A DNA stretch of 5,460 bases from DASSFZ01 sp036514635 (GTDB lineage: Bacteria; Chloroflexota; Anaerolineae; Fen-1058), in contig DATBWU010000327.1 in assembly GCA_036514635.1 (NCBI GenBank), positions 1-5,460 of the forward strand. The letters run 5' to 3'. Shown here piece by piece: positions 1 through 5,379 of the stretch. The notes beneath the pieces were generated by a model that saw only the letters and a list, made by a program, of their open reading frames with translations, was not told where the DNA came from and ran no database searches. Numbering within the stretch: the first letter of the stretch is position 1; each line of letters starts with the position of its first letter. The position numbers and the translations under genes were made by a program.

Positions 1-325
1 CCCAGCCGGTCTCGGCCAGCCGGCGCAGCAGGTAAGCGGCGTAATCCTGCTCGGTCAACTGGCCGGTGATGGAATCGTGCGACGCTTCGTCGTTCTCCGC
101 CATGTCGGCCGCAATGTCGGTCTCGGCATCGACGCCGCGCAGGTAATCGACGATGTCAGCGAGGACGACTTCGCGGCTCAAGCCGGTGCGGTTGAACTCG
201 GCCAGCCCGTACAGCCGCAGCAGGATCGCCATGTAGTGGCGCTGCAGGGTTGTGTAGCCCTGTGTGCTGAACAGGTTGAAGAGGTTGGTGGGCAGAACGT
301 CAAATGGATTCGGCGTCGCGGCCAT
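1..325 (-). CDS. jetA: Wadjet JetA-like protein, N-terminal 108 codons (cut by window edge)
   Basis: JetA is the kleisin/MukF-like subunit of Wadjet, an SMC-type complex that recognises and cleaves plasmid DNA together with JetB, JetC and nuclease JetD. The ATG at 325-323 opens a frame with no stop down to base 1. Residues 6-20 (NPFDVLPTNLFNLFS) followed by an aromatic/Leu helix (YMAILLRLYGL, 31-41), an SREVV helix (50-54), an acidic linker (about 68-84) and a second winged-helix-like segment ending YLLRRLAETGW (98-108) match my memory of the JetA family start (formerly DUF5716). Its start lies inside the 3' end of the upstream XRE gene (26-bp overlap), with GGGG five bases before the ATG, so translation is probably coupled. 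I infer the family from pattern alone; another MukF/MksF-like condensin subunit is the main alternative. The remainder of the operon is not visible. Confidence 0.62.
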   Translation of the reverse strand, partial: MAATPNPFDVLPTNLFNLFSTQGYTTLQRHYMAILLRLYGLAEFNRTGLSREVVLADIVDYLRGVDAETDIAADMAENDEASHDSITGQLTEQDYAAYLLRRLAETGW

Positions 326-554
326 CGTTGCCCCATACTAAGATGTCTGCCGGCTCGCAATTCAGGGCTTCACACACGCGGGCCAACGCATCGAGATCGA
401 CATGGCGCGCCTGCCCGGCATCGAGGCGGTAGAGCAGGTCTTTGGGCACGCTGGCGCGGGCGGCCAGCGCGCGGATCGACAACCGCTCGCCGGTGGCGGC
501 TTGCTGCTTGCCAAGGAGGACAGTGATTCGACCAGAAGTGGTGAGTTTGCCCAT
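300..554 (-). CDS. small XRE/Cro-CI-type transcriptional regulator
   Basis: A protein of 84 residues that is almost entirely one helix-turn-helix domain. Residues 26-34 (SIRALAARA) form the first HTH helix, PKDLLYRLDAG (37-47) the turn and recognition helix, and VDLDALARVCEALNCEPADIL (52-72, with LDAL and ILVW ends) the closing helices typical of the short Cro/CI-like family. I chose the ATG at 554-552. A longer frame begins with TTG at 590, but that would place the start within the -10 box and translate the operator. Only a weak ribosome site (GGTG) is visible. The gene has its own promoter and operator directly upstream and overlaps the JetA-like gene by 26 bp, so it is probably an autoregulator of the defence operon. 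A regulator is not part of the core JetABCD set, so its coupling here is notable. Confidence 0.82.
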   Translation of the reverse strand: MGKLTTSGRITVLLGKQQAATGERLSIRALAARASVPKDLLYRLDAGQARHVDLDALARVCEALNCEPADILVWGNDGRDAESI

Positions 555-555
555 A

Positions 556-571
556 TAGAACACCGGTTCTA
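556..571. promoter_or_regulatory. 16-bp palindromic operator (GAAC-N4-GTTC core)
   Basis: TAGAACACCGGTTCTA has perfect 6-bp arms (TAGAAC / GTTCTA) around a 4-bp spacer. It sits between the predicted transcription start (about 575) and the ATG at 554, where a bound protein would block transcription. The inner GAAC-N4-GTTC matches the core of the LexA (SOS) box known from Bacillus and other non-enterobacterial groups. It could equally be the autoregulatory site of the adjacent XRE protein; the sequence alone does not decide. Confidence 0.65.
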
Positions 572-581
572 AACTTGTCGC

Positions 582-610
582 AGTGTACAACGAAATGACC
601 GACTTGTCAA
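582..610 (-). promoter_or_regulatory. sigma-70-type promoter of the XRE-JetA operon
   Basis: On the minus strand a perfect -35 TTGACA (610-605) is followed after exactly 17 bases by TACACT (587-582), which matches four of six -10 consensus bases. Transcription would start near 575, giving a leader of about 20 bases that is almost filled by the palindromic operator. Confidence 0.7.
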
Positions 611-727
611 TACGTTTGGCCTGATTTTTAAGACAATTGACTCACCACCAAACCTGTAGGCACGCCATTCGTTTTCGCGCAAAATCTGCGCCGAATAGAC
701 CGGTTGCCTATGCTCAACGACACCGCG

Positions 728-757
728 AAAAGAAAAAGCCCTGATTTCTCAGGACTT
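728..757 (-). terminator. intrinsic (rho-independent) terminator
   Basis: Read on the minus strand, AAGTCCTGA pairs with TCAGGGCTT (nine pairs, one G-U) across a GAAA tetraloop, followed by TTTCTTTT. It would stop transcripts from the toxin-antitoxin/tRNA side and insulate the XRE-JetA unit, whose promoter begins about 120 bases further on. On the plus strand the hairpin is not followed by a T-tract. Confidence 0.8.
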
Positions 758-792
758 GTGAGCGTGACTGCCATCGATCTACCGGCGGTCGG

Positions 793-900
793 TCATTCTC
801 CAATAGATCGCCGTGATGCGATCCTGCCCCGGTAGCTGGTCACCGAGTCCGATGTGCAGCCGCGCCGCTGCATACTGCCGAGGTAGTAGTCGATGAGCAT
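793..900 (-). pseudogene. possible tyrosine recombinase (integrase) N-terminal remnant
   Basis: A 35-codon frame beginning with ATG at 900-898 reads MLIDYYLGSMQRRGC, then TSDSVTSYRGRIASRR, and stops at 795-793. This resembles the SAM-like arm of phage-type integrases, in which a helix (hydrophobic, Tyr-Leu) is followed by a Gly, Ser/Thr-rich turn and a TxxSYR helix. The open frame extends upstream without an obvious better start, and there is no catalytic domain (no R..HxxR..Y segment), so at most a fragment survives. It lies 58 bases beyond the tRNA-Cys 3' fragment, which is where an integrase remnant is expected. The match is short and from memory; chance similarity is possible. Confidence 0.4.
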
Positions 901-957
901 GTTGAGACTGGTTCGGGCACAGGAAGACAACCCCTTCAGGTACGTTCCTTGTCACAG

Positions 958-999
958 AGGCGACGGCGGGACTTGAACCCGCGCATGAGGGTTTTGCAG
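958..999 (-). pseudogene. tRNA-Cys(GCA) 3'-half fragment, likely attachment-site scar
   Basis: On the minus strand the order is anticodon loop CTGCAAA (999-993, anticodon GCA), ACCCT, a five-base variable loop, a perfect T-arm GCGGG-TTCAAGT-CCCGC (982-966), the acceptor strand CGTCGCC (965-959) and T at the discriminator position, as is usual for tRNA-Cys. The next bases are CTG rather than CCA. The 5' half does not fold: the 5' strand of the anticodon stem (GAGTC at 1004-1000) fails to pair with ACCCT, and no D-arm is seen. A GCGAC at 1033-1029 could pair with GTCGC of the acceptor at about the right distance, so a decayed full-length tRNA is the alternative to an integration-made half copy. 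Confidence 0.7.
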
Positions 1000-1025
1000 G
1001 ACTCAACTACAGTGCTTTTGTCCCC

Positions 1026-1397
1026 TCAGTCGCTTTCATGGCGATTACAACTAAGTTTCGGCAGATTTTTCGATTCGCCTGCGGGTAATCCCCTGAGTCG
1101 TCCTCCAAGGTGCCAGTCAATGAGATAATGCAGTGCTTGCCCGTCCGTATCCGGGTCTTGGGCGCACACGATGATGCCAGCATGATCTGGCGTATGGTTG
1201 TGGATGACAATGAACTCGCGACGATTCAGCGTAATCACCGCGCGTCGTTCACGAATTGCGAAGGCCAGCACCTCCTCGTCCGAAATAGCCTGATTCGCAT
1301 TGCCCGCTTCAGTCACCGTCAAGACATCGTGTCCCAGACCACGTAAAGCGCGCACCACCTGTAGCGGAAAGTTCTCATTCGCATACAAACGCGCCAC
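1026..1397 (-). CDS. DUF5615 PIN-like toxin (type II toxin-antitoxin)
   Basis: DUF5615 proteins are small PIN-like putative nucleases, usually paired with a DUF433 antitoxin as here. The 123-residue product begins RLYANENFPLQVVRALRGLG (3-22), the characteristic start, followed by an acidic DEEVLAFA helix (40-47), the strand AVITLNRREF (53-62) and the core HAGIIVCAQDPD (72-83). The start is GTG at 1397-1395, with AGGAGG eight bases upstream. It begins three bases after the antitoxin stop, so the two are co-transcribed. Positions that are often Asp in the broader fold are Asn or Glu here (N7, N58, E61); this may be normal for the subfamily or may weaken catalysis. The last 20 or so residues are not recognisable, and the stop falls next to the tRNA-Cys fragment, so the tail may have been altered at that junction. 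Confidence 0.87.
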   Translation of the reverse strand: MARLYANENFPLQVVRALRGLGHDVLTVTEAGNANQAISDEEVLAFAIRERRAVITLNRREFIVIHNHTPDHAGIIVCAQDPDTDGQALHYLIDWHLGGRLRGLPAGESKNLPKLSCNRHESD

Positions 1398-1400
1398 CGG

Positions 1401-1727
1401 TCAGGCCTCCTGATTCTGGCGGATTGCCTCTTCCATTTCATCGGGATGAGCATCGGCATACGCCCAGGCATTGACCAGATCGGCAGCCCGCAGAGTTGGG
1501 AAGTTCTCCAGAATCCGTGCCTCACTCCATCCCACACGCCGGTAGCCCTCCAGGACCCATACTGGAATACGAGTCCGCACAATGCAGGCCTCTCCGCCGG
1601 CAACGCCGGGTCTTTTTTCAATGCCAGGCCAGGTATTGGTCAGGTCAAGCGTCAAGACCTTGATGGCTTGTGCCTTTTCGGCCGCAGAAAGCGACCGCAG
1701 TTGTTGTTCCAGTTCTTGGAGCGTCAT
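1401..1727 (-). CDS. DUF433 antitoxin
   Basis: A 108-residue protein that should bind and neutralise the downstream DUF5615 toxin and repress the operon through its helix-turn-helix-like domain. After a charged N-terminal helix (MTLQELEQQLRSLS) comes the family signature: PGVAGGEACIVRTRIPVWVL (40-59), YRRVGWSEARILENFPTL (about 62-79) and DLVNAWAYADAHPDEMEEAI. I chose the ATG at 1727-1725 because AAGGAGGT lies just before it; an upstream start at 1751 would add eight residues and run through that ribosome site. The stop is three bases from the toxin start. No clear promoter is visible in the 88 bases between the gene and the MITE-like element. Confidence 0.88.
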   Translation of the reverse strand: MTLQELEQQLRSLSAAEKAQAIKVLTLDLTNTWPGIEKRPGVAGGEACIVRTRIPVWVLEGYRRVGWSEARILENFPTLRAADLVNAWAYADAHPDEMEEAIRQNQEA

Positions 1728-1730
1728 CAG

Positions 1731-1738
1731 ACCTCCTT
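1731..1738 (-). promoter_or_regulatory. Shine-Dalgarno site fixing the DUF433 start
   Basis: AAGGAGGT on the minus strand, nearly the full anti-16S complement, ends three bases before the ATG at 1727. It decides between that ATG and the longer upstream frame. Confidence 0.75.
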
Positions 1739-1815
1739 GCACACCTATCAATCGGGTAAATCGTCAACAACCCATCGACGAAGCGCTGCCGTTCATCTTC
1801 GCTCAGCTTTCATCA

Positions 1816-1939
1816 CTCACCTTACGCAAGAGACCATTTCACCGCCGAGAACGCAGAGGGCGCGGAGCGGATTTCCAAGCAAATCTCTGCGTTCTCCGCG
1901 CACTCTGCGGTAAAGTCCTGCCCAACTGCGTAAGGTGAG
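1816..1939. mobile_element. MITE-like element with perfect 13-bp terminal inverted repeats
   Basis: CTCACCTTACGCA (1816-1828) and TGCGTAAGGTGAG (1927-1939) are exact reverse complements bounding 124 bp. Inside, an imperfect palindrome pairs ACCGCCGAGAACGCAGAG... (starting 1841) with ...CTCTGCGGT (ending about 1912): about 20 of 27 positions match. Each inner arm is built from a nine-base GAGnnCGCn period. There is no coding capacity. No clear target-site duplication is visible. It abuts the last recognisable codon of the CcbP-like gene, so it appears to have inserted there or replaced its 3' end. A REP-type intergenic hairpin is an alternative name for the same structure. Confidence 0.75.
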
Positions 1940-2509
1940 CGGATAATAAAATCGCCTGCGGCCGATTCCCATGTGAACGACGATGCTGTACAGATCGTCC
2001 ACCGCCGAGACGTGGAGTACCTTTACGCGATCGCCCGACCGCAACGGACCACGCTCCTGGTATTCGGACACAGCCGCCTCGAAGGGGAAAGCCAGGCTTT
2101 CCTCAAAATACGCCTCCCAGGTATGCAACGCGGCCATCACGTCATCATGCTTCACTCCAGCCAGCACCGTTTGGATGCGCCGGCCCTCCTCTCCCAAGTG
2201 TGACCAGCCATGTTGCTCAGAAAGCTCGTGTGCGACCCGCGCCACGTCCTCCACGTTATCGCGCGGCTCACCCGGCTCGATGTCCGAGGCATACAGGTCC
2301 ATCGCCTGCCAATTCAGTCCATCTTCCTCACAGCGGTCAACCAGATCGAGATCCATCGCGTTCAACGTCTCGCCGTCCCACTCAATCCTGACCAGTACCT
2401 CGCCATCGTCCGCCCGATCGAGGTACACGATGCGCCCCTGCCAGCCGCCAATGTCGATGTCGAAATCGGGATCACGCACGCCCGGCTGGCGGCATGCTCC
2501 CCTGAACCT
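1940..2509 (-). pseudogene. CcbP-like (calcium-binding family) segment, 3' end cut by MITE-like element
   Basis: About 190 codons resemble a conserved family ending in a domain like cyanobacterial CcbP, an acidic Ca2+-binding protein. Recognisable parts are PGVRDPDFDIDIGGWQGRI near the start, an EWDGETLNAM segment, a helix HLGEEGRRIQTVL, then the CcbP-like core: WEAYFEESLAFPFEA, EYQERGPLRSGDRVKV, DLYSIVVHMG and GRRRFYYP. The family normally continues with a Pro-Leu-Cys-Asp-Leu-type strand; here the next base (1939) is the first base of the inverted-repeat element and the following residues are its translation. No ATG lies in frame near the start; GTG at Val of VRDPDF is the only nearby option. 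The segment is probably the C-terminal half of a frameshifted gene (see the adjacent DUF6398-like piece) and is unlikely to be functional as it stands. Confidence 0.6.
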
Positions 2510-2511
2510 AC

Positions 2512-2830
2512 CTGTCTTGACTTCGCGGGCCGGGTCGCGGGTGACGCCGGGCGGGCAGCCGCATCCTTCATGCCCGGCAGGTGGGGAATCAGTCCTTTCT
2601 GATACGCTGCTTCCCGAATCGCGCGCGGTGTGGAGCGGGCGTCGACGAGGAAGCCATCCACCTGAATCAGCCACGCCAGCGGATTCGCGTTGAGCTGGCT
2701 GGGCAGGCACCAGCGCGGGTCCATCTGCACCATGTCGAACAGGGTCTCGGATGAGATTGGCCTTGTTGGCGGCGCTGCTCTTGATGTCGTCCGGTGTTCC
2801 ATTGTACCGCCCAATCTGCCGCACGATCGA
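2512..2830 (-). pseudogene. DUF6398-like C-terminal fragment with an internal frameshift
   Basis: Two reading frames join into one conserved stretch. The first reads SSAANKANLIRD (about 2782-2744), which looks like the recognition helix of the winged domain. After a run of three G at 2742-2744 (plus strand) the match moves to a second frame: LFDMVQMDPRWCLPSQLNAN, PLAWLIQVDGFLVDARSTP, REAAYQKGLIPHLPGMKD. This agrees with my memory of the DUF6398 C-terminus. The first 100 or so residues of the family are absent. After GMKD an Ala/Pro-rich linker (AAARPASPATRPAKSRQ) leads toward the CcbP-like segment, in the first frame again. A single ancestral fusion gene with a one-base insertion and a later compensating change explains this best; two adjacent genes is the alternative. 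The function of DUF6398 is unknown. Confidence 0.5.
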
Positions 2831-2870
2831 TCGAGGGCACGCAAATGACAAGAGAGCTGGTGATTATATA

Positions 2871-3200
2871 CATCCGCGCTATCCCGTCGTCACCGTCGGC
2901 GACGATGAATCGATCACCGCTGATCTGATAGGTCATCTCCCAGCCAATCGCAAAGGTCCCCGCTGACTCTGTGATGTGACCGGTCGCGGGTCGCCGTCAC
3001 GCGCCAGACACAGCGCCAGATGATCGCTCGGATCAAGCAGCTAGGCATCACCGGTTTCTGTCGAAAAGAAGACAAGTGGGCCAAGCATCACGACGCGCGC
3101 ATCGCGTTCGGCGGCGCGGCGCACGATGTATTCCACCTCGCGCTCGATGTTGATCTGTTCACGCGACAACTGTTGCTTGCACGTTGTCACCTGGCACATC
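2871..3200 (-). pseudogene. uncharacterised gene coupled to the SWIM gene, broken by an amber codon and a frameshift
   Basis: The ATG at 3200-3198 overlaps the SWIM stop as TGATG, the usual layout for translational coupling. The frame reads MCQVTTCKQQ, then REQINIEREVEYIVRRAAE, RDARVVMLGPLVFFSTETGDA and hits TAG at 3043-3041. The same frame continues convincingly: LLDPSDHLALCLARDGDPR, so TAG probably replaces a Trp codon (TGG). Near 2976 one base seems to be missing; restoring it gives PVTITESAGTFAIGWEMTYQ, then ISGDRFIVADGDDGIA in the next frame. The conserved-looking text across both breaks shows a former gene of about 110 residues or more. I do not recognise a named domain. Sequencing error could explain one break but less easily both. 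Confidence 0.6.
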
Positions 3201-5031
3201 ACAATCGCCGCAGCTGCGCCTGTAGCGCGGGCCGCCGCTTGTACTTTTCGGTTGTCCTCTTCAAATACGCACGCCATTCATCGACTTGCCTCAACTGCGC
3301 GTATGCCTTCTTCGCCCGCTTCAGCCACTCGGCAGCGATGGGGTAGTTCTTGCTGTTGGCTTCGGTCATCAGCCGCTCAGCATGTTTGATGCTCACCCGA
3401 GCGACCCAGTCCGGCCGATGGGGAAGCACTCCATCGGCCACGGTCTCGACAACGGTGTACCAGACATCGCGTCCTTCCGCCACCTTGATGGCTTCATCCC
3501 ACTCTTGCTCGAACAAGTGGACTTCGGCCATTACGTGCTTGTCGTGCGACTTGCGCAACGCAGACATCACGTCGGGGCGCAGTTTCTTCCAGCCGGCCTC
3601 TGCCAGGCGTTTGATGGTCTTGTAGATTTCAAGTGAGGGGTTTTCGGGGAAGGCTGCCAGCCACGCTCGCAGCGCCTCTTTCGTCCGTCCCTGCGCTTCT
3701 TCCACAGGCCCTAGCCATTCACCCAGCTCCGCCTTCGACCCTTTCAGCTTCAGGCCGCGCTCACCGATGTCCAGCGCCTCGGCGATGTGTTTCAGCGCCC
3801 GCAGTTTTTCGGCCAACTGCTGGGCTTCGTCAGCCGTAACCAGATGTTTCTTCGCGTACTTCATCGCCCCGGGCACGCGATCGAGGTCGCACAGTTTGAG
3901 CGCGTAACGCAGGTGGCGCTTGGCTTTCTGGCACAAGGCCAGATACTCATCGGTGCGGCCTTGTCGTTCCAGTACGTTGAGTTTCGCCTCGGTCAGGTCA
4001 CTCACCCAGGACAGCGGCCGGCTCCAATCGTGATGCTCGTAAACCTCTTCTTCGCTCCAGCCATAGTCTTCAATCGCCTCATCAATCCACTCATCGTCGA
4101 ACTCACTCTCGCGAGCCATGCGTCGTTTAGCCGCTGCATCGGTAGGTGCTGCGTCCCAGCCATACTGAGCAGCCTGAATGGCGAGATAGAGATTGCCCTC
4201 CATGCCATAGTCACTGGCGTAGCGCTCGAGGTGGGTTAGCCGGCCCACCAGCTTCTCGCGCTCGACCGTGGTCAGGTCCATGCTCAAAATGACTTCGGCC
4301 AGCGGCTGGCCCAGCTCGCCGACAAAGCCTCCCAGCTCACCGTTGGAGTCGTCGATAAACTCGATGCCGTGGCAAGCTTCCTCCAACAGAGTGAGCAGGA
4401 TCGTGAGTGCGGTGTCGGGGTCACCCGCCTCGAGGAACTTCATAGCCGTCGCCCGCACTCCGTCCAGTTCTTTGACCAGGCTACCGACGTGCCAGTACGC
4501 CTCCGAGGCACGCATCCCATCCAGGCTATGCAGGATGCCGATGATTTGACGGCGATACACTTCGGCATCTACTCGTTTCTTGCGTTTCCGTGGGGTCTTG
4601 CCCTTTGGACCGGGCACAGAGATGGCCGCCTCGATCCAATCGTACAGATCAGGTTTGTCGCGCAGGAGTTTGATCGTGAGCGCAAGAAGATCGTCTCGGC
4701 TAAGATCGGACAATAGGTCTGCCGGGTCTTGGCGGATGGCAAAGCGCTTGGGATGGTGAAGATAGGCGAGCAGCAGCGCAACGATGTGCTTGCAATAGCC
4801 ACCATACTCATAGGGACAGGTGCAGTCTGCCTCGCGGATGCCGGCTTCGTCTAGCGTCACGCGGACGCGGTAGTATGGCGCAGAGGTACCCTCGCAATCG
4901 CCACTGAGCGTATTGCCCTGGAGGCTGCCATTGGAGATGGCGTCATCTTCATACAGCGCTTTCCCGCGCTGAAAGCTCTGCGGGTCAGCGCCAGCGCGGA
5001 TCATGGACTCGGTAAGCTTGGGCAGAGCCAT
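3199..5031 (-). CDS. SWIM zinc-finger protein with a long helical-repeat region
   Basis: An intact 610-residue protein. The SWIM motif CxCx7CxH is complete: C70, C72, C80 and H82 in DCTCPYEYGGYCKHIVALLL. SWIM fingers bind zinc and mediate DNA or protein contacts. Next come a helical stretch, a basic patch (residues 142-153, GPKGKTPRKRKK), and then alpha-helical, TPR/HEAT-like repeats to the end, including a strongly acidic Trp/Glu segment near residues 310-340. The terminus WRAYLKRTTEKYKRRPALQA is typical of this family. The start ATG at 5031 has AGAGGA seven bases upstream, and a -10 TATAAT sits about 95 bases upstream. The protein probably acts in the cytoplasm; no signal peptide or membrane segment is seen. 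Its cellular role is not established. It heads a cluster with the overlapping broken gene downstream. Confidence 0.9.
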   Translation of the reverse strand: MALPKLTESMIRAGADPQSFQRGKALYEDDAISNGSLQGNTLSGDCEGTSAPYYRVRVTLDEAGIREADCTCPYEYGGYCKHIVALLLAYLHHPKRFAIRQDPADLLSDLSRDDLLALTIKLLRDKPDLYDWIEAAISVPGPKGKTPRKRKKRVDAEVYRRQIIGILHSLDGMRASEAYWHVGSLVKELDGVRATAMKFLEAGDPDTALTILLTLLEEACHGIEFIDDSNGELGGFVGELGQPLAEVILSMDLTTVEREKLVGRLTHLERYASDYGMEGNLYLAIQAAQYGWDAAPTDAAAKRRMARESEFDDEWIDEAIEDYGWSEEEVYEHHDWSRPLSWVSDLTEAKLNVLERQGRTDEYLALCQKAKRHLRYALKLCDLDRVPGAMKYAKKHLVTADEAQQLAEKLRALKHIAEALDIGERGLKLKGSKAELGEWLGPVEEAQGRTKEALRAWLAAFPENPSLEIYKTIKRLAEAGWKKLRPDVMSALRKSHDKHVMAEVHLFEQEWDEAIKVAEGRDVWYTVVETVADGVLPHRPDWVARVSIKHAERLMTEANSKNYPIAAEWLKRAKKAYAQLRQVDEWRAYLKRTTEKYKRRPALQAQLRRL

Positions 5032-5105
5032 GGTCGTATCCTCTCAAGCGGATAGTGGATCGAGCCTGCTCACTGCCGGGACTACCTGTTGCTCCAGCTT
5101 CTGGT

Positions 5106-5219
5106 TCACGGCAGCACGGCACACCTATTATAAAACCGGATCGATTTGTTGTTCTCGCAGGTTAGAGATGTGGCGCCGCGCAGGATCAGGCGGATGCGTA
5201 TGAGAACGTATCCTGTCAC
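5106..5219 (-). CDS. very small open frame with a strong ribosome site, unknown
   Basis: GTG at 5219-5217 is preceded by AGGAGG (5229-5224) with four bases between, and opens a 37-codon frame starting MTGYVLIRIRLILRG. I recognise no family. The good ribosome site suggests the start of a gene that is now truncated, or a leader peptide ahead of the SWIM gene. It overlaps the SWIM promoter. It may also be chance. Confidence 0.22.
   Translation of the reverse strand: MTGYVLIRIRLILRGATSLTCENNKSIRFYNRCAVLP
5127..5155 (-). promoter_or_regulatory. probable promoter of the SWIM gene
   Basis: A perfect -10 TATAAT (5132-5127, minus strand) with a weak -35 AGAACA (5155-5150) 17 bases upstream. Transcription would start near 5120, leaving a leader of about 90 bases. 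The promoter lies inside the small frame at 5219-5106, which argues against that frame being a real gene. Confidence 0.5.
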
Positions 5220-5259
5220 GCGACCTCCTCACTCTCCGCGCTTCAGTTCAAAAGGTGCT

Positions 5260-5379
5260 TTACTTGCTCCAGCAATCTGACACGCGTTTACGTGTCTCAT
5301 AGGGCAGGAAGAAGACTATTCCAACTTCGCCGTCATTAGCCGCCTGGACGTGCTTCGCAGTCTGCTGGGCGAAGTTCAC
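5260..5379 (-). CDS. 39-codon open frame overlapping the edge gene, unknown
   Basis: GTG at 5379-5377 overlaps the stop of the upstream frame as GTGA, and GGAG lies just ahead. The product begins MNFAQQTAKHVQAANDGEVG and includes IVFFLPYETRKRVSDCWSK before TAA at 5262-5260. Its composition looks like real coding sequence, but I recognise no family. It may be the frameshifted tail of the gene at the window edge rather than a separate gene. A short palindrome (GACACG-N6-CGTGTC, 5279-5296) lies within it. Confidence 0.28.
   Translation of the reverse strand: MNFAQQTAKHVQAANDGEVGIVFFLPYETRKRVSDCWSK

Noticed and set aside
77..526. Plus-strand frame across the left edge
   Set aside because: It is antisense to the JetA-like and XRE genes, is Arg/Gly-rich and shows no family pattern.
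555..590. TTG start at 590 for the XRE regulator
   Set aside because: It lies at the -10 box, upstream of the predicted transcription start, and would translate the operator. The ATG at 554 fits the domain start.
1841..1912. CRISPR-like or tandem repeat reading of the GAGnnCGCn units
   Set aside because: The units are adjacent, nine bases long, without spacers, and are better explained as the arms of an imperfect palindrome in the MITE-like element.
1446..1938. Plus-strand frames opposite the DUF433 gene
   Set aside because: They are antisense shadows that run into the inverted-repeat element.
1817..2851. A single intact 344-residue minus-strand gene
   Set aside because: Its middle is translated out of frame relative to the conserved DUF6398-like segment, and its last 40 or so residues are the translated inverted-repeat element. 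It is a mosaic, not one intact protein.
3041..3043. Programmed amber readthrough or pyrrolysine at the TAG codon
   Set aside because: A second break (one-base loss) lies about 65 bases further on, so simple gene decay is more likely than recoding.
3286..4811. Several plus- and minus-strand frames inside the SWIM gene
   Set aside because: The 610-residue SWIM frame has the complete metal motif and family-typical ends; the others are its shadows.
5192..5213. Hairpin GGATGCGT-N6-ACGTATCC as a terminator
   Set aside because: The stem has eight pairs with one G-U on the plus strand only, and no T-tract follows on either strand.
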